A stretch of DNA of 60,851 nucleotides from Boudabousia marimammalium (GCF_001936115.1 NZ_MPDM01000009.1:1-60851), one strand, 5' to 3'; shown: positions 18,576 through 27,464, counted from the first letter of the stretch. Program-made: numbers and translations. The notes: a model not told the origin generated them from the sequence alone.

Positions 18576-18645
18576 ACTAGCGTCCTGTATGGTGACAGTC
18601 CTGGGTTGTGTCTCCTACTGGGTGCAAAAACCATTAGATTCTCCC
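18570..18645 (-). other. Duplication scar joining the hsdM 3' end and the hsdR 5' end
   Basis: Reading the plus strand, 18570-18585 (GCTCATACTAGCGTCC) equals the 3' end of hsdM at 19885-19900. The segment 18624-18645 (GCAAAAACCAT...CTCCCTCAT) matches the start of hsdR and its ribosome site at 17298-17325. The spacer between the two hsdS genes is therefore a fused hsdR start and hsdM end, the footprint of a tandem duplication of hsdS with its borders. Confidence 0.75.
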
Positions 18646-19890
18646 TCATACGAACATTTTTTCAAGCAGGGCTTGCTTCAACTCTTTCAGCTTATCAACC
18701 CGCCGGGACTGAAACTCAATCCTCTCATCAAGTGTCTGAAAGAACTGACGAATTTGTCTCTGCTCGTTTATGGATGGGCAAGCAATCAGGGTTTTAGCGA
18801 TATCACTATTGTGTAAGTGGACGACAGATTTTCCTTGAGCCCTTCTTATCAACTGTTTTTGCGGACTTCCCGAAGACAGAGTAATTGCTAGGAATAGTGG
18901 GTCAACCTGGCTTCCCGGTTTTAGGATATTCAGGTCGCCTCCAATGGCAGCTCCACTAAGATTCAACATAGATGCAACTGCAATATCTTTTGCAGTTTCT
19001 CCAGATGAAGGAATAAGTACTTCTCCGCCTGAGGAGAACACGGCGTTGTCTGTGGGATCCACATAGGTATCTAGTGAAGAAATCTGATATTGATAATTTG
19101 TGTACAGCCTTCCATACAGCACCACAGGAATTCCAGAGTCTCTTAGGTCGCTCTTGGAGAATCCTGAACCTTTACTGAAGGTACATAAATCAGAAACTTG
19201 ATACAAGTCCCACGGATTGGTGAAGCCGGGGAAGCGGAGTTCGGGTACGGTTTCTCCCTCACGAGGAAACATTCTCTCCAGCATCGCCTGCTTCAACTGC
19301 ACCAATGCTGCATATTTTTCTTTGTTAAGACTTATCAGAAAGTCAAATTGTTTGTGGAGGGTAGATACAAGCTTTTGCTCCTCGTGCGCGGGGATAAGAA
19401 TAGTAAACCGCTTAATTTTTTCAGCATTTAGATTGGACTGCGTTCCCGTTGAGATCAGAGGTTCCCACTCACTATTCATTGCTGCCAAACTCAAACGAGT
19501 ATATGCAAAATCTCGTAATACGTGGTCCGAAAACACCATATTAAAAAACGCTTGGCTGGTGGCAAGGTCTGTCTCAGTGATAGCAACTTTCCCGACACTA
19601 GCGTACATGGCAAGAGAAATAGATCCTTTGGGAACTATCCAAGCCGCACTGTTCTCTAAACCTGCCTGTGTAATAGTTTTTACGGTTGAACGTACATACC
19701 TTCCGGAAATATCCGAGATGCCAAGAAATGGAATTGGTCCACCATAGTAATCGGAGATAGCTGAGGACGGAGTGCCCCCAGAACCCGCAAGGTCGTACAA
19801 ATCTGAAAGTTTCTTAGAGTGCCATGGCTCGGTGAAGCCTTTGAAACGGAGGGCAGGAACTTGCGGGGGGGGGGGGGGGGTTATGCTCAT
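18646..19890 (-). CDS. hsdS: Type I restriction enzyme, specificity subunit (first copy), phase-variable tract
   Basis: A 414-residue specificity subunit; its ATG overlaps the hsdM stop (ATGA). Two recognition domains are present (about 15-195 and 210-385). Conserved blocks VPALRFKGFTEPW at the start, REGETVPELRFPGFTNPW in the middle and RVDKLKELKQALLEKMFV at the end are shared with the downstream copy. The second to ninth codons carry 16 consecutive C on the coding strand (ITPPPPPQ), an exceptionally long slippage site. In the present length the frame is open, so this copy should be on. Position and coupling make it the default partner of HsdM. Recombination between the shared blocks of the two copies would give new domain pairings. 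Confidence 0.93.
   Translation of the reverse strand: MSITPPPPPQVPALRFKGFTEPWHSKKLSDLYDLAGSGGTPSSAISDYYGGPIPFLGISDISGRYVRSTVKTITQAGLENSAAWIVPKGSISLAMYASVGKVAITETDLATSQAFFNMVFSDHVLRDFAYTRLSLAAMNSEWEPLISTGTQSNLNAEKIKRFTILIPAHEEQKLVSTLHKQFDFLISLNKEKYAALVQLKQAMLERMFPREGETVPELRFPGFTNPWDLYQVSDLCTFSKGSGFSKSDLRDSGIPVVLYGRLYTNYQYQISSLDTYVDPTDNAVFSSGGEVLIPSSGETAKDIAVASMLNLSGAAIGGDLNILKPGSQVDPLFLAITLSSGSPQKQLIRRAQGKSVVHLHNSDIAKTLIACPSINEQRQIRQFFQTLDERIEFQSRRVDKLKELKQALLEKMFV
19865..19880. repeat. Homopolymeric G16 tract inside the start of the first hsdS
   Basis: Sixteen G on the plus strand beginning 10 bases inside the gene. It encodes a five-proline run. Loss or gain of one or two bases would close the frame; three would only change the proline count. 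Assembly of such a tract is error-prone. Confidence 0.85.
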
Positions 19891-22469
19891 ACTAGCGTCC
19901 CGCTCAGCAGCAGCTTCAACTCCTGCAAAGCCTTCATATCGGTCTCTGAACCGGTCAGCATATCCAGCATCCCGGAAAGCTCACGCTCAGTTTCAGCAAT
20001 CTGAGTTTCCAAATCCGCCAAAGTTGTCTCATACTTCTTCGCTAAAGCCTCGACCCGGCTAATCAGCGCCTTCACCAAAGACTCCGGCAGACTCTCCAAG
20101 CCCCGCAAAATAGGGTCAATCCACTTCGCTACCAGCAGCTGCTCCACCTGCTTATCCGACAGGTCTTCAATAGTCTTAACCGTCAGCTCCTCCAAAGCAA
20201 CCGACTCTGCCTTCAGCCTACGATCAATCTGCTTCTTCAAAGAAATCAGACGCGCAGCCTCCCACAGCGTCCACTCCGGTGTATCCTCTTCCGGCTCCGA
20301 CTTCCCCAAAGCCTTCGCCGCCTTCAACACTGCAGCATTAACGAAGCCGTCATTACTGTCATTCAAAACCTCAGATAAATCCTCCCTGTCAGACTCAGAC
20401 AGATCCTCCAACAACTGCTGCAGTTCAGACTCCGCCGCTACACCCTCGGCACCCAAAACAGACAAAGCCTCAGCCTGCTCAGAAAGCAACACACTCTGCA
20501 CCAGCTCAAACGGGAAAATCCGGCCCACCCAGCCGTCCTGAACCTCCACATCCCGGCCCTGCTTCTTCTTCACCACCAGCCGCGGATCAACCCGACGGAA
20601 AACACCCTCGCCCTCCGTCTGAATCATCTCAATATCCACAGCCACCGACGCCAAATCATCATGCAGCAACTGGAAAGCCTCATACGGGTCAACCAACGGC
20701 AAACCACCCAAACGAGCAAACAAATCCGCCGTCAACACATCCTCCAAGGTGGAAACCCTCACCCCGGAGCGGCCCGCCACCAGCTCAGTATGCAGATACT
20801 GCGGGAAATCAGCGAAAGCCGCAACGAAAACATCATTAAAAGCAGTGACGCTAGGATGCTCGCGGACCAGCGCGGAAACATCCTCAGCCCGCAAATGAGA
20901 ATAACCATCCGAATCCGCCGCAAACAAAGCCTCACGCAAACCCGGGAACGCCGCCCAATAATCCGAAAGCGCATCCAACTCCGCGGCAGGAACCCCACCA
21001 AAAACAGAAGAATAAACATCCCACGACTCCGACGCCGCAGAAGAATCAGCATAGCGCGGAATATTCAGATTATAATCATTCGCCCGAATCTCATCACGAG
21101 ACACCACCCGCGCAAACTTCGGCACATCCTGGCGGGCAGCCACCGCATCCACCACCCGGCGAATATCCGATGCGCGCAACATGTTATTCTTACCGACCTT
21201 CGCGAAACACTTCGACGCATCCACAATCAAAGTATCCGTATGGTCACGCTTCTGCCGCAAAACCATGATGATAGTCGGAATGCCAGTGCCATAGAAAATA
21301 TTGGCCGGCAAACCAATAATCGCATCAACATGATTACCCTCAACCAGATTCTTTCGAATCTGACCCTCCTCACCGCCACGGAACAAAACCCCATGCGGCA
21401 AAATGATCGTCATAATGCCATCCGGCTTCACATGGAACAAATCATGCAGCAAGAAAGCGTAATCAGCTTTACTCTTAGGCGCCAAACCAAAACGAGCATA
21501 ACGCGGATCGCTCTCCTTATTCTGTGGATCCCACTGCTGAGAATAAGGCGGATTAGAAACCACCGCATCCACATACAACGGCTCATAAGTATTCGTCGGA
21601 TCAGCCTCATCAAAATAAGGCCAATCCTCTTCCAAAGTATCCGCATTCCGGCACTCAATATTGTCCGGCTTAATCCCGCGCATCACCAGATTCATCCGGG
21701 TCAGATTGTAAGTATTCTGCTTCAACTCCTGCGCATAATACTTAATCTTGTCCGCATCATCCATGTGCTTTGCGACCGCGCGGCCAATATTCAGCAGCAG
21801 CGAACCCGAACCACTGGTCGGGTCATAAATCTTGATCTCCTCACGGTCACGCAAATGATCCGCAATGATATGGCTCATCAGTAAAGAAACCTCATGCGGA
21901 GTGTAGAACTCGCCCGCCTTCTTGCCGGCATTCGCCGCAAAGTTAGAAATCAAGTATTCATAAATGAAACCGAGGACGTCGTAGTCAGACTTCGAATCCA
22001 TTGGGATCTCATCGATCAAATAGAGCAGATCCCGAGCCGACTTCGTTTGCGAAGCAGCGCTTTCACCCAGCTTAGACAGGCCGGTTTCCAAAGTGCGGAA
22101 AACCCCAGAAAACACCTTCTTATAATTGTCCGCCACATTCCGGGAGAAAGCTGAAAGTGCGTCGCGCACATTACTGATATCAAAATCCGGGCCGGACTCA
22201 ATCCAAGTGGAGAACAAATGCTTATGCTCAATAAAGTAACCGAGGTTTGACTTCACATACTCAACAGTGTCATGCTCAGACTCCAACAGGTAGGTGGCCA
22301 TATCCGCGTCAGCTACATCCTGCTGGCGCATGAAACGCTGCTCCTGCTCAGACAGGTACTTGTAGAAAATGAAGCCCAGAATATAGTCCTTATACTCGTT
22401 AGCTTCAATCTTCGAACGCATTCGGTTCGCTGATTCCCAAATCTTAGCTGCAAGCTGCTGCTTATTCAC
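19887..22469 (-). CDS. hsdM: Type I restriction enzyme, M (adenine methyltransferase) subunit
   Basis: N6-adenine DNA methyltransferase that modifies host sites and, with HsdS, forms the methylase core. The SAM-binding motif DPTSGSGSL is at 216-224 and the catalytic NPPY at 306-309, preceded by an N-terminal helical HsdM domain. At 860 residues it is much longer than the roughly 520 of classic HsdM. The extra C-terminal part (after about 500) ends in long coiled-coil-like helices (LAKKYETTLADLETQIAETE); similar long HsdM proteins exist. The start is a GTG. It heads the operon M-S-S-R and is divergent from an unknown gene, with about 160 bp of shared promoter region. Confidence 0.95.
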   Translation of the reverse strand: MNKQQLAAKIWESANRMRSKIEANEYKDYILGFIFYKYLSEQEQRFMRQQDVADADMATYLLESEHDTVEYVKSNLGYFIEHKHLFSTWIESGPDFDISNVRDALSAFSRNVADNYKKVFSGVFRTLETGLSKLGESAASQTKSARDLLYLIDEIPMDSKSDYDVLGFIYEYLISNFAANAGKKAGEFYTPHEVSLLMSHIIADHLRDREEIKIYDPTSGSGSLLLNIGRAVAKHMDDADKIKYYAQELKQNTYNLTRMNLVMRGIKPDNIECRNADTLEEDWPYFDEADPTNTYEPLYVDAVVSNPPYSQQWDPQNKESDPRYARFGLAPKSKADYAFLLHDLFHVKPDGIMTIILPHGVLFRGGEEGQIRKNLVEGNHVDAIIGLPANIFYGTGIPTIIMVLRQKRDHTDTLIVDASKCFAKVGKNNMLRASDIRRVVDAVAARQDVPKFARVVSRDEIRANDYNLNIPRYADSSAASESWDVYSSVFGGVPAAELDALSDYWAAFPGLREALFAADSDGYSHLRAEDVSALVREHPSVTAFNDVFVAAFADFPQYLHTELVAGRSGVRVSTLEDVLTADLFARLGGLPLVDPYEAFQLLHDDLASVAVDIEMIQTEGEGVFRRVDPRLVVKKKQGRDVEVQDGWVGRIFPFELVQSVLLSEQAEALSVLGAEGVAAESELQQLLEDLSESDREDLSEVLNDSNDGFVNAAVLKAAKALGKSEPEEDTPEWTLWEAARLISLKKQIDRRLKAESVALEELTVKTIEDLSDKQVEQLLVAKWIDPILRGLESLPESLVKALISRVEALAKKYETTLADLETQIAETERELSGMLDMLTGSETDMKALQELKLLLSGTLV

Positions 22470-22628
22470 AGATCCACCCGGTTTCTATTCGCTACATGAC
22501 TTATTGTGTCGTTCCAAGAATACCGGCAGGGCACCGGGGCTGGCGGTAGGCAGGGCGGATTCATGACTAGTTAAATGTCCCGCGGCTTTCGTAGCATGTA
22601 GAACAGCCCTAGTAAAAAGGAGAGTGTC

Positions 22629-23300
22629 ATGTTTGAAAAAAGGATTGACTACCCGTGTGCAATATCGGACTTCACAGAGGAAGGTGAGCAGGCGGCACTG
22701 GATTGGACTCTTAGACAACTGGAAGCTGGGCAAAAAATTACATTGTGGGTCAAACAAAAGAACGTGATAAGTAGCAACGCTTTTCTAATTAGATTGTCGC
22801 AAGATCCACGATTCATAGTGTCAGTTGCTCGAGGTGGGAGTTTGCATGCAGAGGGGCCAGTACTGGCAATATACCCAAGGTCTACTGATCTAGGGCTTAT
22901 TGTTAGCGGGCATGGAGTCACGGCGTTATGCGTGGTGACATGGGAGGATAGTCTGGATACTTGGGCGGCAGAAACAAAATCTGAGGTTTTACACTCAGTA
23001 GTTTTTGAGCCCGATTACGATGAAGAGGATGAGCCGGAGTTGAATTCGGAAATCACGGAACGATTGGAGAGAATATCGGGAAGACTTAATCTGAATAATT
23101 CAATCTTAGGAGGATACAACAAAAAATATGTTGTTGCGGCTCTCCTAGAGTTGCACGATGCAGGGTTTATACTTCCTCCTGGCCGCCTTGCTGAATGGGC
23201 GGCAGCTCATGGCTGGGGTGGTGAAAATCCTAAGCGGTTAAAGGAACTTGCTAATAAAATTAACGGTGGAGTACGTCCCAGACCGCAACGCGGCTGGTAG
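22629..23300 (+). CDS. Unknown protein divergent from hsdM
   Basis: A 223-residue soluble protein with a good AAGGAG site before ATG 22629. I do not recognise the family. The N-terminal half (about 1-130) reads like an alpha/beta domain (GQKITLWVKQ, RFIVSVARGGSLH, LGLIVSGHGVTALCVVTWED). An acidic linker (EPDYDEEDEPE) follows, then a helical C-terminal part with a basic end. There is no signal peptide or membrane segment. It lies between the R-M operon and an Abi_2 gene, so a role in defence or its control is possible but only inferred from position. Confidence 0.6.
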   Translation: MFEKRIDYPCAISDFTEEGEQAALDWTLRQLEAGQKITLWVKQKNVISSNAFLIRLSQDPRFIVSVARGGSLHAEGPVLAIYPRSTDLGLIVSGHGVTALCVVTWEDSLDTWAAETKSEVLHSVVFEPDYDEEDEPELNSEITERLERISGRLNLNNSILGGYNKKYVVAALLELHDAGFILPPGRLAEWAAAHGWGGENPKRLKELANKINGGVRPRPQRGW

Positions 23301-23375
23301 CTTCTTCAACCTCATTCGAGATAACCTTCTGTGAAAACTCAAGCATTTGCGTTTTCAAGAACGACGGGATGAATT

Positions 23376-24353
23376 CTAGAAACTTCCATTCTGGCTTGAA
23401 CTAGCTGATTGCCAGAGCGGAGTAGTCTGCCAGTTAGATGGCGCTCCTAGCCGGGAAAACGGGACAAACCTGTTATCTGGGTAGGTTGCCAACAGTGCCG
23501 GTAACTGGACAGCAGGGGACAACTCAAGTTTAAGATGCAGGTATTGAATCATACTAAGTTGACCAAACACGCGGTTCTTGGCATCTTCAAAAGTGGTCAG
23601 TAAGACGTTAGGATTTGGATCATCTTTTCGATTTAATTTGGGCTTGATGTCGTATACGCGATTGAATACGCGTGCGTGGTGTGCAGAGTAATTACGGAGA
23701 ATATTCAACGATTTTAGCCAAGACTGAAGCTGAGGTGAAGACAGGCCGCATGAGTTGGCAATACGATTTTGAGTAATGTTAGGCGACATGGCGTATAAAT
23801 GGGATAGCATCCCCCAGTCCATTACTTCTACAGCCGCCCAAATAGGAAGTTTTCCATCATACTTTTCGTTGTGATGACTCACGAAATCTTCTTTTGAACG
23901 TCGAATCTGGGTTCTATATTTCTGTATCCAAAGATCGTAGCGTGTATTCCCCTCTTCCCCGCTGCGCTGTGTTGCTTGAGCGCCCAACAGGTCAGGACAC
24001 AAGTGAATCGTTGGATTAATCCTACCTAATTCGTGGCCCAGCATCGTTCGTATCGCCATTTCCACGGGCGCCAAAGAAGAAAAAATAGCGTTCCGAAGCT
24101 TCTCATCAAAATCATAAAGTTCTGTGACTATACCGAAGGAGGCGCCGTCTTGAAAAGAATCCAGTACTACGCGCCTCTCAGAATCAAATCGTCGCATTGG
24201 ATGCCAGTACCCTGAAAGGCGATAATAGTTTACCCGACACAAGAATGCCTCTGCTGCGGCAAGATCAGGAATAGTCATCCCTCGATCTTGTAATAGGGCT
24301 AGTTGTTCAGAAAAAGTCTTGAACTCTTTTGTGTTGGGCGAAGAATTTCTCAT
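23376..24353 (-). CDS. Abi_2 family (AbiD/AbiF-type) abortive infection protein
   Basis: A 325-residue protein with the Abi_2 pattern. It has an N-terminal FSEQLALLQDRGMTIPD...AEAFLCRVNYYRLSGYW segment, a central FDEKLRNAIFSSLAPVEMAIRTMLGHEL helix, then PIWAAVEVMDWGMLSHLYAM and a C-terminal LRNYSAHHARVFNR. The R-x4-H near that last motif is characteristic of this HEPN-like fold. Lactococcal relatives stop phage growth by killing or arresting the infected cell. The length is normal. No clear ribosome site precedes ATG 24353, so the exact start is less certain. A second, dead member of the family lies at 28.7-29.3 kb. Confidence 0.85.
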   Translation of the reverse strand: MRNSSPNTKEFKTFSEQLALLQDRGMTIPDLAAAEAFLCRVNYYRLSGYWHPMRRFDSERRVVLDSFQDGASFGIVTELYDFDEKLRNAIFSSLAPVEMAIRTMLGHELGRINPTIHLCPDLLGAQATQRSGEEGNTRYDLWIQKYRTQIRRSKEDFVSHHNEKYDGKLPIWAAVEVMDWGMLSHLYAMSPNITQNRIANSCGLSSPQLQSWLKSLNILRNYSAHHARVFNRVYDIKPKLNRKDDPNPNVLLTTFEDAKNRVFGQLSMIQYLHLKLELSPAVQLPALLATYPDNRFVPFSRLGAPSNWQTTPLWQSASSSQNGSF

Positions 24354-24368
24354 ATGACCAATATAAAC

Positions 24369-24568
24369 GAAGACCGGCCCTGGACCCCCATAAATGGGTG
24401 GCGGAACCGGTCATGTTGGTTTCATTATATTCAGTAGAGAACTAGTTTTACAAGCGATAAGGCGCTGTTCTGTCCAAACTGATACCTATAGCACTAAGAA
24501 TTGGTATAGCAGTGTATAGGTGAGTTTTCGGTTTAAGCGGTCGAACAGCTGTTATTAGGAGTGGTAAA
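24369..24568. repeat. 200-bp direct repeat, left copy
   Basis: Identical to 29411-29610 except for two visible base differences. It begins with a hairpin-forming stretch (GACCGG at 24372 with CCGGTC at 24407). The two copies bracket the epipeptide cluster. Here the repeat runs directly into a fragment of the GH36-like gene; at the right copy it ends just before that gene's terminator. Confidence 0.95.
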
Positions 24569-24790
24569 GGAAAGGAATCAACTGGCTCGCCGTCAGCCAA
24601 CACCTTCACTGATACAACCCCGGCATCGGGCTCAATCGTGGGTTCCACACTTAATTCCACTGCGGGTCTCACACTAGCATGTACCTTCAGATTCCAGTAC
24701 CAGTCACCTTCGGTAAGGGTCATTCACGGGCCCGGGCGGCAATCTGCACGGTTTCTCACCAGCCAGAATCGAGTAGATTCTCGGAGCCGC
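24569..24790 (-). pseudogene. 3' fragment of a second GH36-like surface protein gene
   Basis: The minus strand reads MTLTEGDWYWNLKVHASV, then VEPTIEPDAGVVSVKVLADG. This matches MTLAEGDWYWNLTVDAAV and ASVMLLAGGKPV of the gene at 29670-33872. The long VEPTVEP stalk has collapsed to a few residues, and the sorting signal is missing because the fragment is fused to the 200-bp repeat. The similarity extends upstream to about 24790. It is the decayed end of a duplicated gene. Confidence 0.75.
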
Positions 24791-24881
24791 CACTCAGCCG
24801 AAAGATAACCAGCCGGGCTGATTAGCGGCTACTGGTAGAATGCGGTATTCAACCTAGAAACTGAAAGAATCGGAGGAACCC

Positions 24882-24986
24882 ATGGATGATATGGAAGAGT
24901 TCAAGTCCAGTCGCCGCTACCGGATGCTTTCCATTGCGCTGGTGGTGTGTGGTGGTGTGGTGTTTGTTGGTGGGTGTGTCGCGTAG
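24882..24986 (+). pseudogene. Short reading frame, probably the 5' end of a broken gene
   Basis: A strong CGGAGG site six bases before ATG 24882 opens a 34-codon frame, MDDMEEFKSSRRYRMLSIAL, followed by a hydrophobic stretch and a stop. It looks like a cytoplasmic start plus first membrane helix whose remainder was replaced. From about 24950 the DNA becomes GT-rich and resembles a decayed TGTGTTGCAA-type intergenic element. The stretch up to 25283 shows nothing else. Confidence 0.3.
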
Positions 24987-25283
24987 TGTTGTTTTGGGGG
25001 TGGTTTTTGCGGCACAATGCGTTTTTAGCGCAAACCCATACCAAATCTGCTGTATGTGGTCATCTGTTGTGTGGTTGGGTGTTGGTTTAGGTAGGCCGAT
25101 TGGGATGCCAGTTTGGTTTTATGGACGGTTTAGCTAGAGTTGAACTAATCCGATCTGCTCGCCCCACCCGTTACGCTGTGGGTTTATCGAAAATGTAATT
25201 CTTGTCGGACTTTAGTTGAAAGAGTCGGATAATCTGCGTTTTAACAATCGACAAATGACAGTAAGGGATGATTTTGGCACTCT

Positions 25284-26024
25284 CTATACGGTGGATTCGA
25301 TATGTCGGGAGGTGTTGCCGCAAAATGTCTCAAAAACTAGGACTATGATAATGGCGACAACATTGAAACTAAGTGTGATTGCCGTAGCTCCAATTGGTGG
25401 GTTCTCGATAATCACAGGGATTGCTGTCACATACAGTGGAAGACCATTATATGCATCGCTAACACCAATAAACCATGAATCTATAGACGTGTGGGCAGCA
25501 CTAATTAGTGTAATAATGGGCAGCGCAATAACTAAAATCCATCCGAAACCGTAGACTGTGAGTTGGAGTCCAAACCAACGGATATTCCTAACCGATCGTG
25601 CCAATACCCAACCCCAGGCAATGAGTGCGGCTACGGATAGTATCTTAACCCCCATGGCGCCGATAGCTTGAGAAAGACTAAGGTGTGCGCTCTGACTACC
25701 TCCCCACAGGTATCCAGAAAGTGTCCCCATGCCAATCAACGTGTACCCAGTAAATAATGGTATTATTTTGAGGAGCATCTTCTTCAAAGGAGTCAAGGTA
25801 GACAGCTGCAGGAGTGTGTCACCCTTTAGAGCAGCATACGAGAATACCTGACCACAGGAGTATATAGCCCATGCACTTGAGAGCAAGATAACTGAGAAAA
25901 TCCATACAACATCTGCAATCGAATTGTGACTCCAAGCATGTGTTACCAATGCTGCCCCCAATAGTATGAGGGTTACTGTCATGAACACCGTGTGCTTACG
26001 AAACTCTACTGCCCATTCAGCCAC
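25284..26024 (-). CDS. yydJ: ABC transporter permease of the epipeptide cluster (YydJ-like)
   Basis: Membrane subunit of the exporter or immunity transporter. The start chosen is GTG 26024, nine bases after AAGGAGG and overlapping the end of the ATPase gene by 8 bp; this gives 246 residues, close to YydJ. Longer starts would overlap the ATPase by more than 100 bp. About six hydrophobic segments are visible, with no ATP-binding motifs. It is the last gene of the five-gene order F-G-H-I-J. In Bacillus subtilis YydIJ exports or detoxifies the YydF epipeptide; the same job is inferred here from gene order. Confidence 0.75.
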   Translation of the reverse strand: MAEWAVEFRKHTVFMTVTLILLGAALVTHAWSHNSIADVVWIFSVILLSSAWAIYSCGQVFSYAALKGDTLLQLSTLTPLKKMLLKIIPLFTGYTLIGMGTLSGYLWGGSQSAHLSLSQAIGAMGVKILSVAALIAWGWVLARSVRNIRWFGLQLTVYGFGWILVIALPIITLISAAHTSIDSWFIGVSDAYNGLPLYVTAIPVIIENPPIGATAITLSFNVVAIIIVLVFETFCGNTSRHIESTV

Positions 26025-26694
26025 CGAGAATCGCCTCCTTAACCATATTTTCAAGATTTGCGCGATCCTCTGCACTTGCGATCTGCTCTTGCAGAATGAG
26101 TTTACCGTCATGGAGAACCATGCAGGAATCAAAAAGATCTTGAAGCCCGAAGATAAGGTGGGTGCTCAATATAGTGACAGCACCGGGAGGCAAATATGCT
26201 CGGATGATTTTTACAAGTGCGTCACGTGTGACTGGATCGACTGCTGCCAGTGGCTCATCGAAGAGATAAACGTCGTTATCACGCGCAAGCATTAGGGAAA
26301 GGGACAACTGCTCACCCATTCCTTTAGATAGTGCATTCACGCGTTTACGTTCGTCCAAGCCTAGTTCATCAATGAGGGTATAGGCGCGCTCAATAGAGAA
26401 ATCAGAAAAATAGCGAGCCATAAGGGTGATGCATTCTTCAATGCGTAGGAAACCGTATAGGTATGGGGTATCCGGAAGAAACACAGGGGCGGACTGACCA
26501 TGGCGGCGCCGCAATTTTCCCGATGAGATTGGAGACAGTCCCGCTAAAGCTCGAAGCAATGTAGTTTTACCGGCACCATTCTGACCAAATAGACCAACAA
26601 TGCCGCTGCTCTGATCTAACGAAAATGATATAGGTGATAGCGAGAACGATCCGCTCTGCACAACGATATTCGAGGCGGCAAATACCTCTCTCAT
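26017..26694 (-). CDS. yydI: ABC transporter ATP-binding protein of the epipeptide cluster (YydI-like)
   Basis: A 225-residue ATPase subunit. Walker A GQNGAGKTT is at 37-45, and the signature motif is the variant LSKGMGEQ (122-129) rather than LSGGQ. Walker B and D-loop read DVYLFDEPLAAVD around 140-154, and an H-loop (LSTH) follows. The ATG overlaps the stop of the protease gene (ATGA), so the genes are translationally coupled. With the permease downstream it forms an exporter that would move the modified peptide out or protect the producer. Confidence 0.85.
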   Translation of the reverse strand: MREVFAASNIVVQSGSFSLSPISFSLDQSSGIVGLFGQNGAGKTTLLRALAGLSPISSGKLRRRHGQSAPVFLPDTPYLYGFLRIEECITLMARYFSDFSIERAYTLIDELGLDERKRVNALSKGMGEQLSLSLMLARDNDVYLFDEPLAAVDPVTRDALVKIIRAYLPPGAVTILSTHLIFGLQDLFDSCMVLHDGKLILQEQIASAEDRANLENMVKEAILGG

Positions 26695-27464
26695 AATCCC
26701 AACTCCAGATAGAATGAAATAACCATATAAATACCATAAATTGTAACGATTACCCAGCTTAATATGCGAATGGCTCTAATCCATTTTGGGTTTCGTGTGC
26801 GTTCACGAAATTCATTCACCTTACTTAGAGCGAGCAATACGCGAAAGCCGTCAGAACTTAGAACTGGTAACGCGTTTGCCATCAGTGTGACCACAGCAAA
26901 CTCAAGTGATACATTTATGTCAGCTGATTGCCAGAATCGGTAATTCAGTACAAAAAGAACAACGTTTATTGCAAGATTTATCCAAATGCCGGCACAATGT
27001 ACAACAACCTTGTCAGTCCACAGCAACAGGTTGGACTTATTCATGCGCACATAGAATGCAGGGAGAATCCCATAGTGTAGTTTAAATCCCACTTTATCAA
27101 AAGTTTGCCCGCATATTTTTAGCGCAAAAATATGTGCGCATTCGTGAATAAACACACTCGCGATAATGTAGATAGTGAAGAGTAATGGAAATCTATGAGA
27201 TACATCTGTGGTTTGACCGAAGAAAGAAAATACCATATTTGTAATAAGCAATAAGATGCCTGAGATTACTGTTCCCCATGCGAAAACGGTAGAAAATCTA
27301 GCGATTACATCGACTGCGTTATTGCGTATACCTGCGGGAAGTTTTTTGGTAGGTACTTGAAAGTATCGTCCACTCGCTTTGTCAAAGATGACCGTAATGT
27401 CTGAGCAAATCAACAGCTCACCACTATGGTCCCGAATTCTTTCAGCAGTCGGTCGGGCAAACAT
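26691..27464 (-). CDS. yydH: M50-like membrane metalloprotease of the epipeptide cluster (YydH-like)
   Basis: An integral membrane protein of about 257 residues. The zinc-binding HEXXH motif appears as HECAH (about 107-111) at the end of a hydrophobic segment (YIIASVFIHECAHIF). A second membrane region carries NLAINVVLFVLN, and LPVLSSDGFRVL resembles the site-2-protease N-x-x-P-x-x-x-D-G motif that supplies the third ligand. In the YydFGHIJ pathway this membrane protease is thought to release the modified peptide from its leader. ATG 27464 overlaps the end of the radical SAM gene by 23 bp; a TTG lies one codon earlier. Confidence 0.8.
   Translation of the reverse strand: MFARPTAERIRDHSGELLICSDITVIFDKASGRYFQVPTKKLPAGIRNNAVDVIARFSTVFAWGTVISGILLLITNMVFSFFGQTTDVSHRFPLLFTIYIIASVFIHECAHIFALKICGQTFDKVGFKLHYGILPAFYVRMNKSNLLLWTDKVVVHCAGIWINLAINVVLFVLNYRFWQSADINVSLEFAVVTLMANALPVLSSDGFRVLLALSKVNEFRERTRNPKWIRAIRILSWVIVTIYGIYMVISFYLELGL

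Noticed and set aside
17319-19890. An invertible shufflon-type hsdS system
   Set aside because: Both hsdS genes and all shared blocks have the same orientation, and no recombinase is encoded nearby; only direct-repeat recombination is supported.
20661-21884. A 407-codon plus-strand frame opposite hsdM
   Set aside because: Its composition (Arg/Ile/Gln-rich, no domains) is that of an antisense shadow, and hsdM is intact on the other strand.
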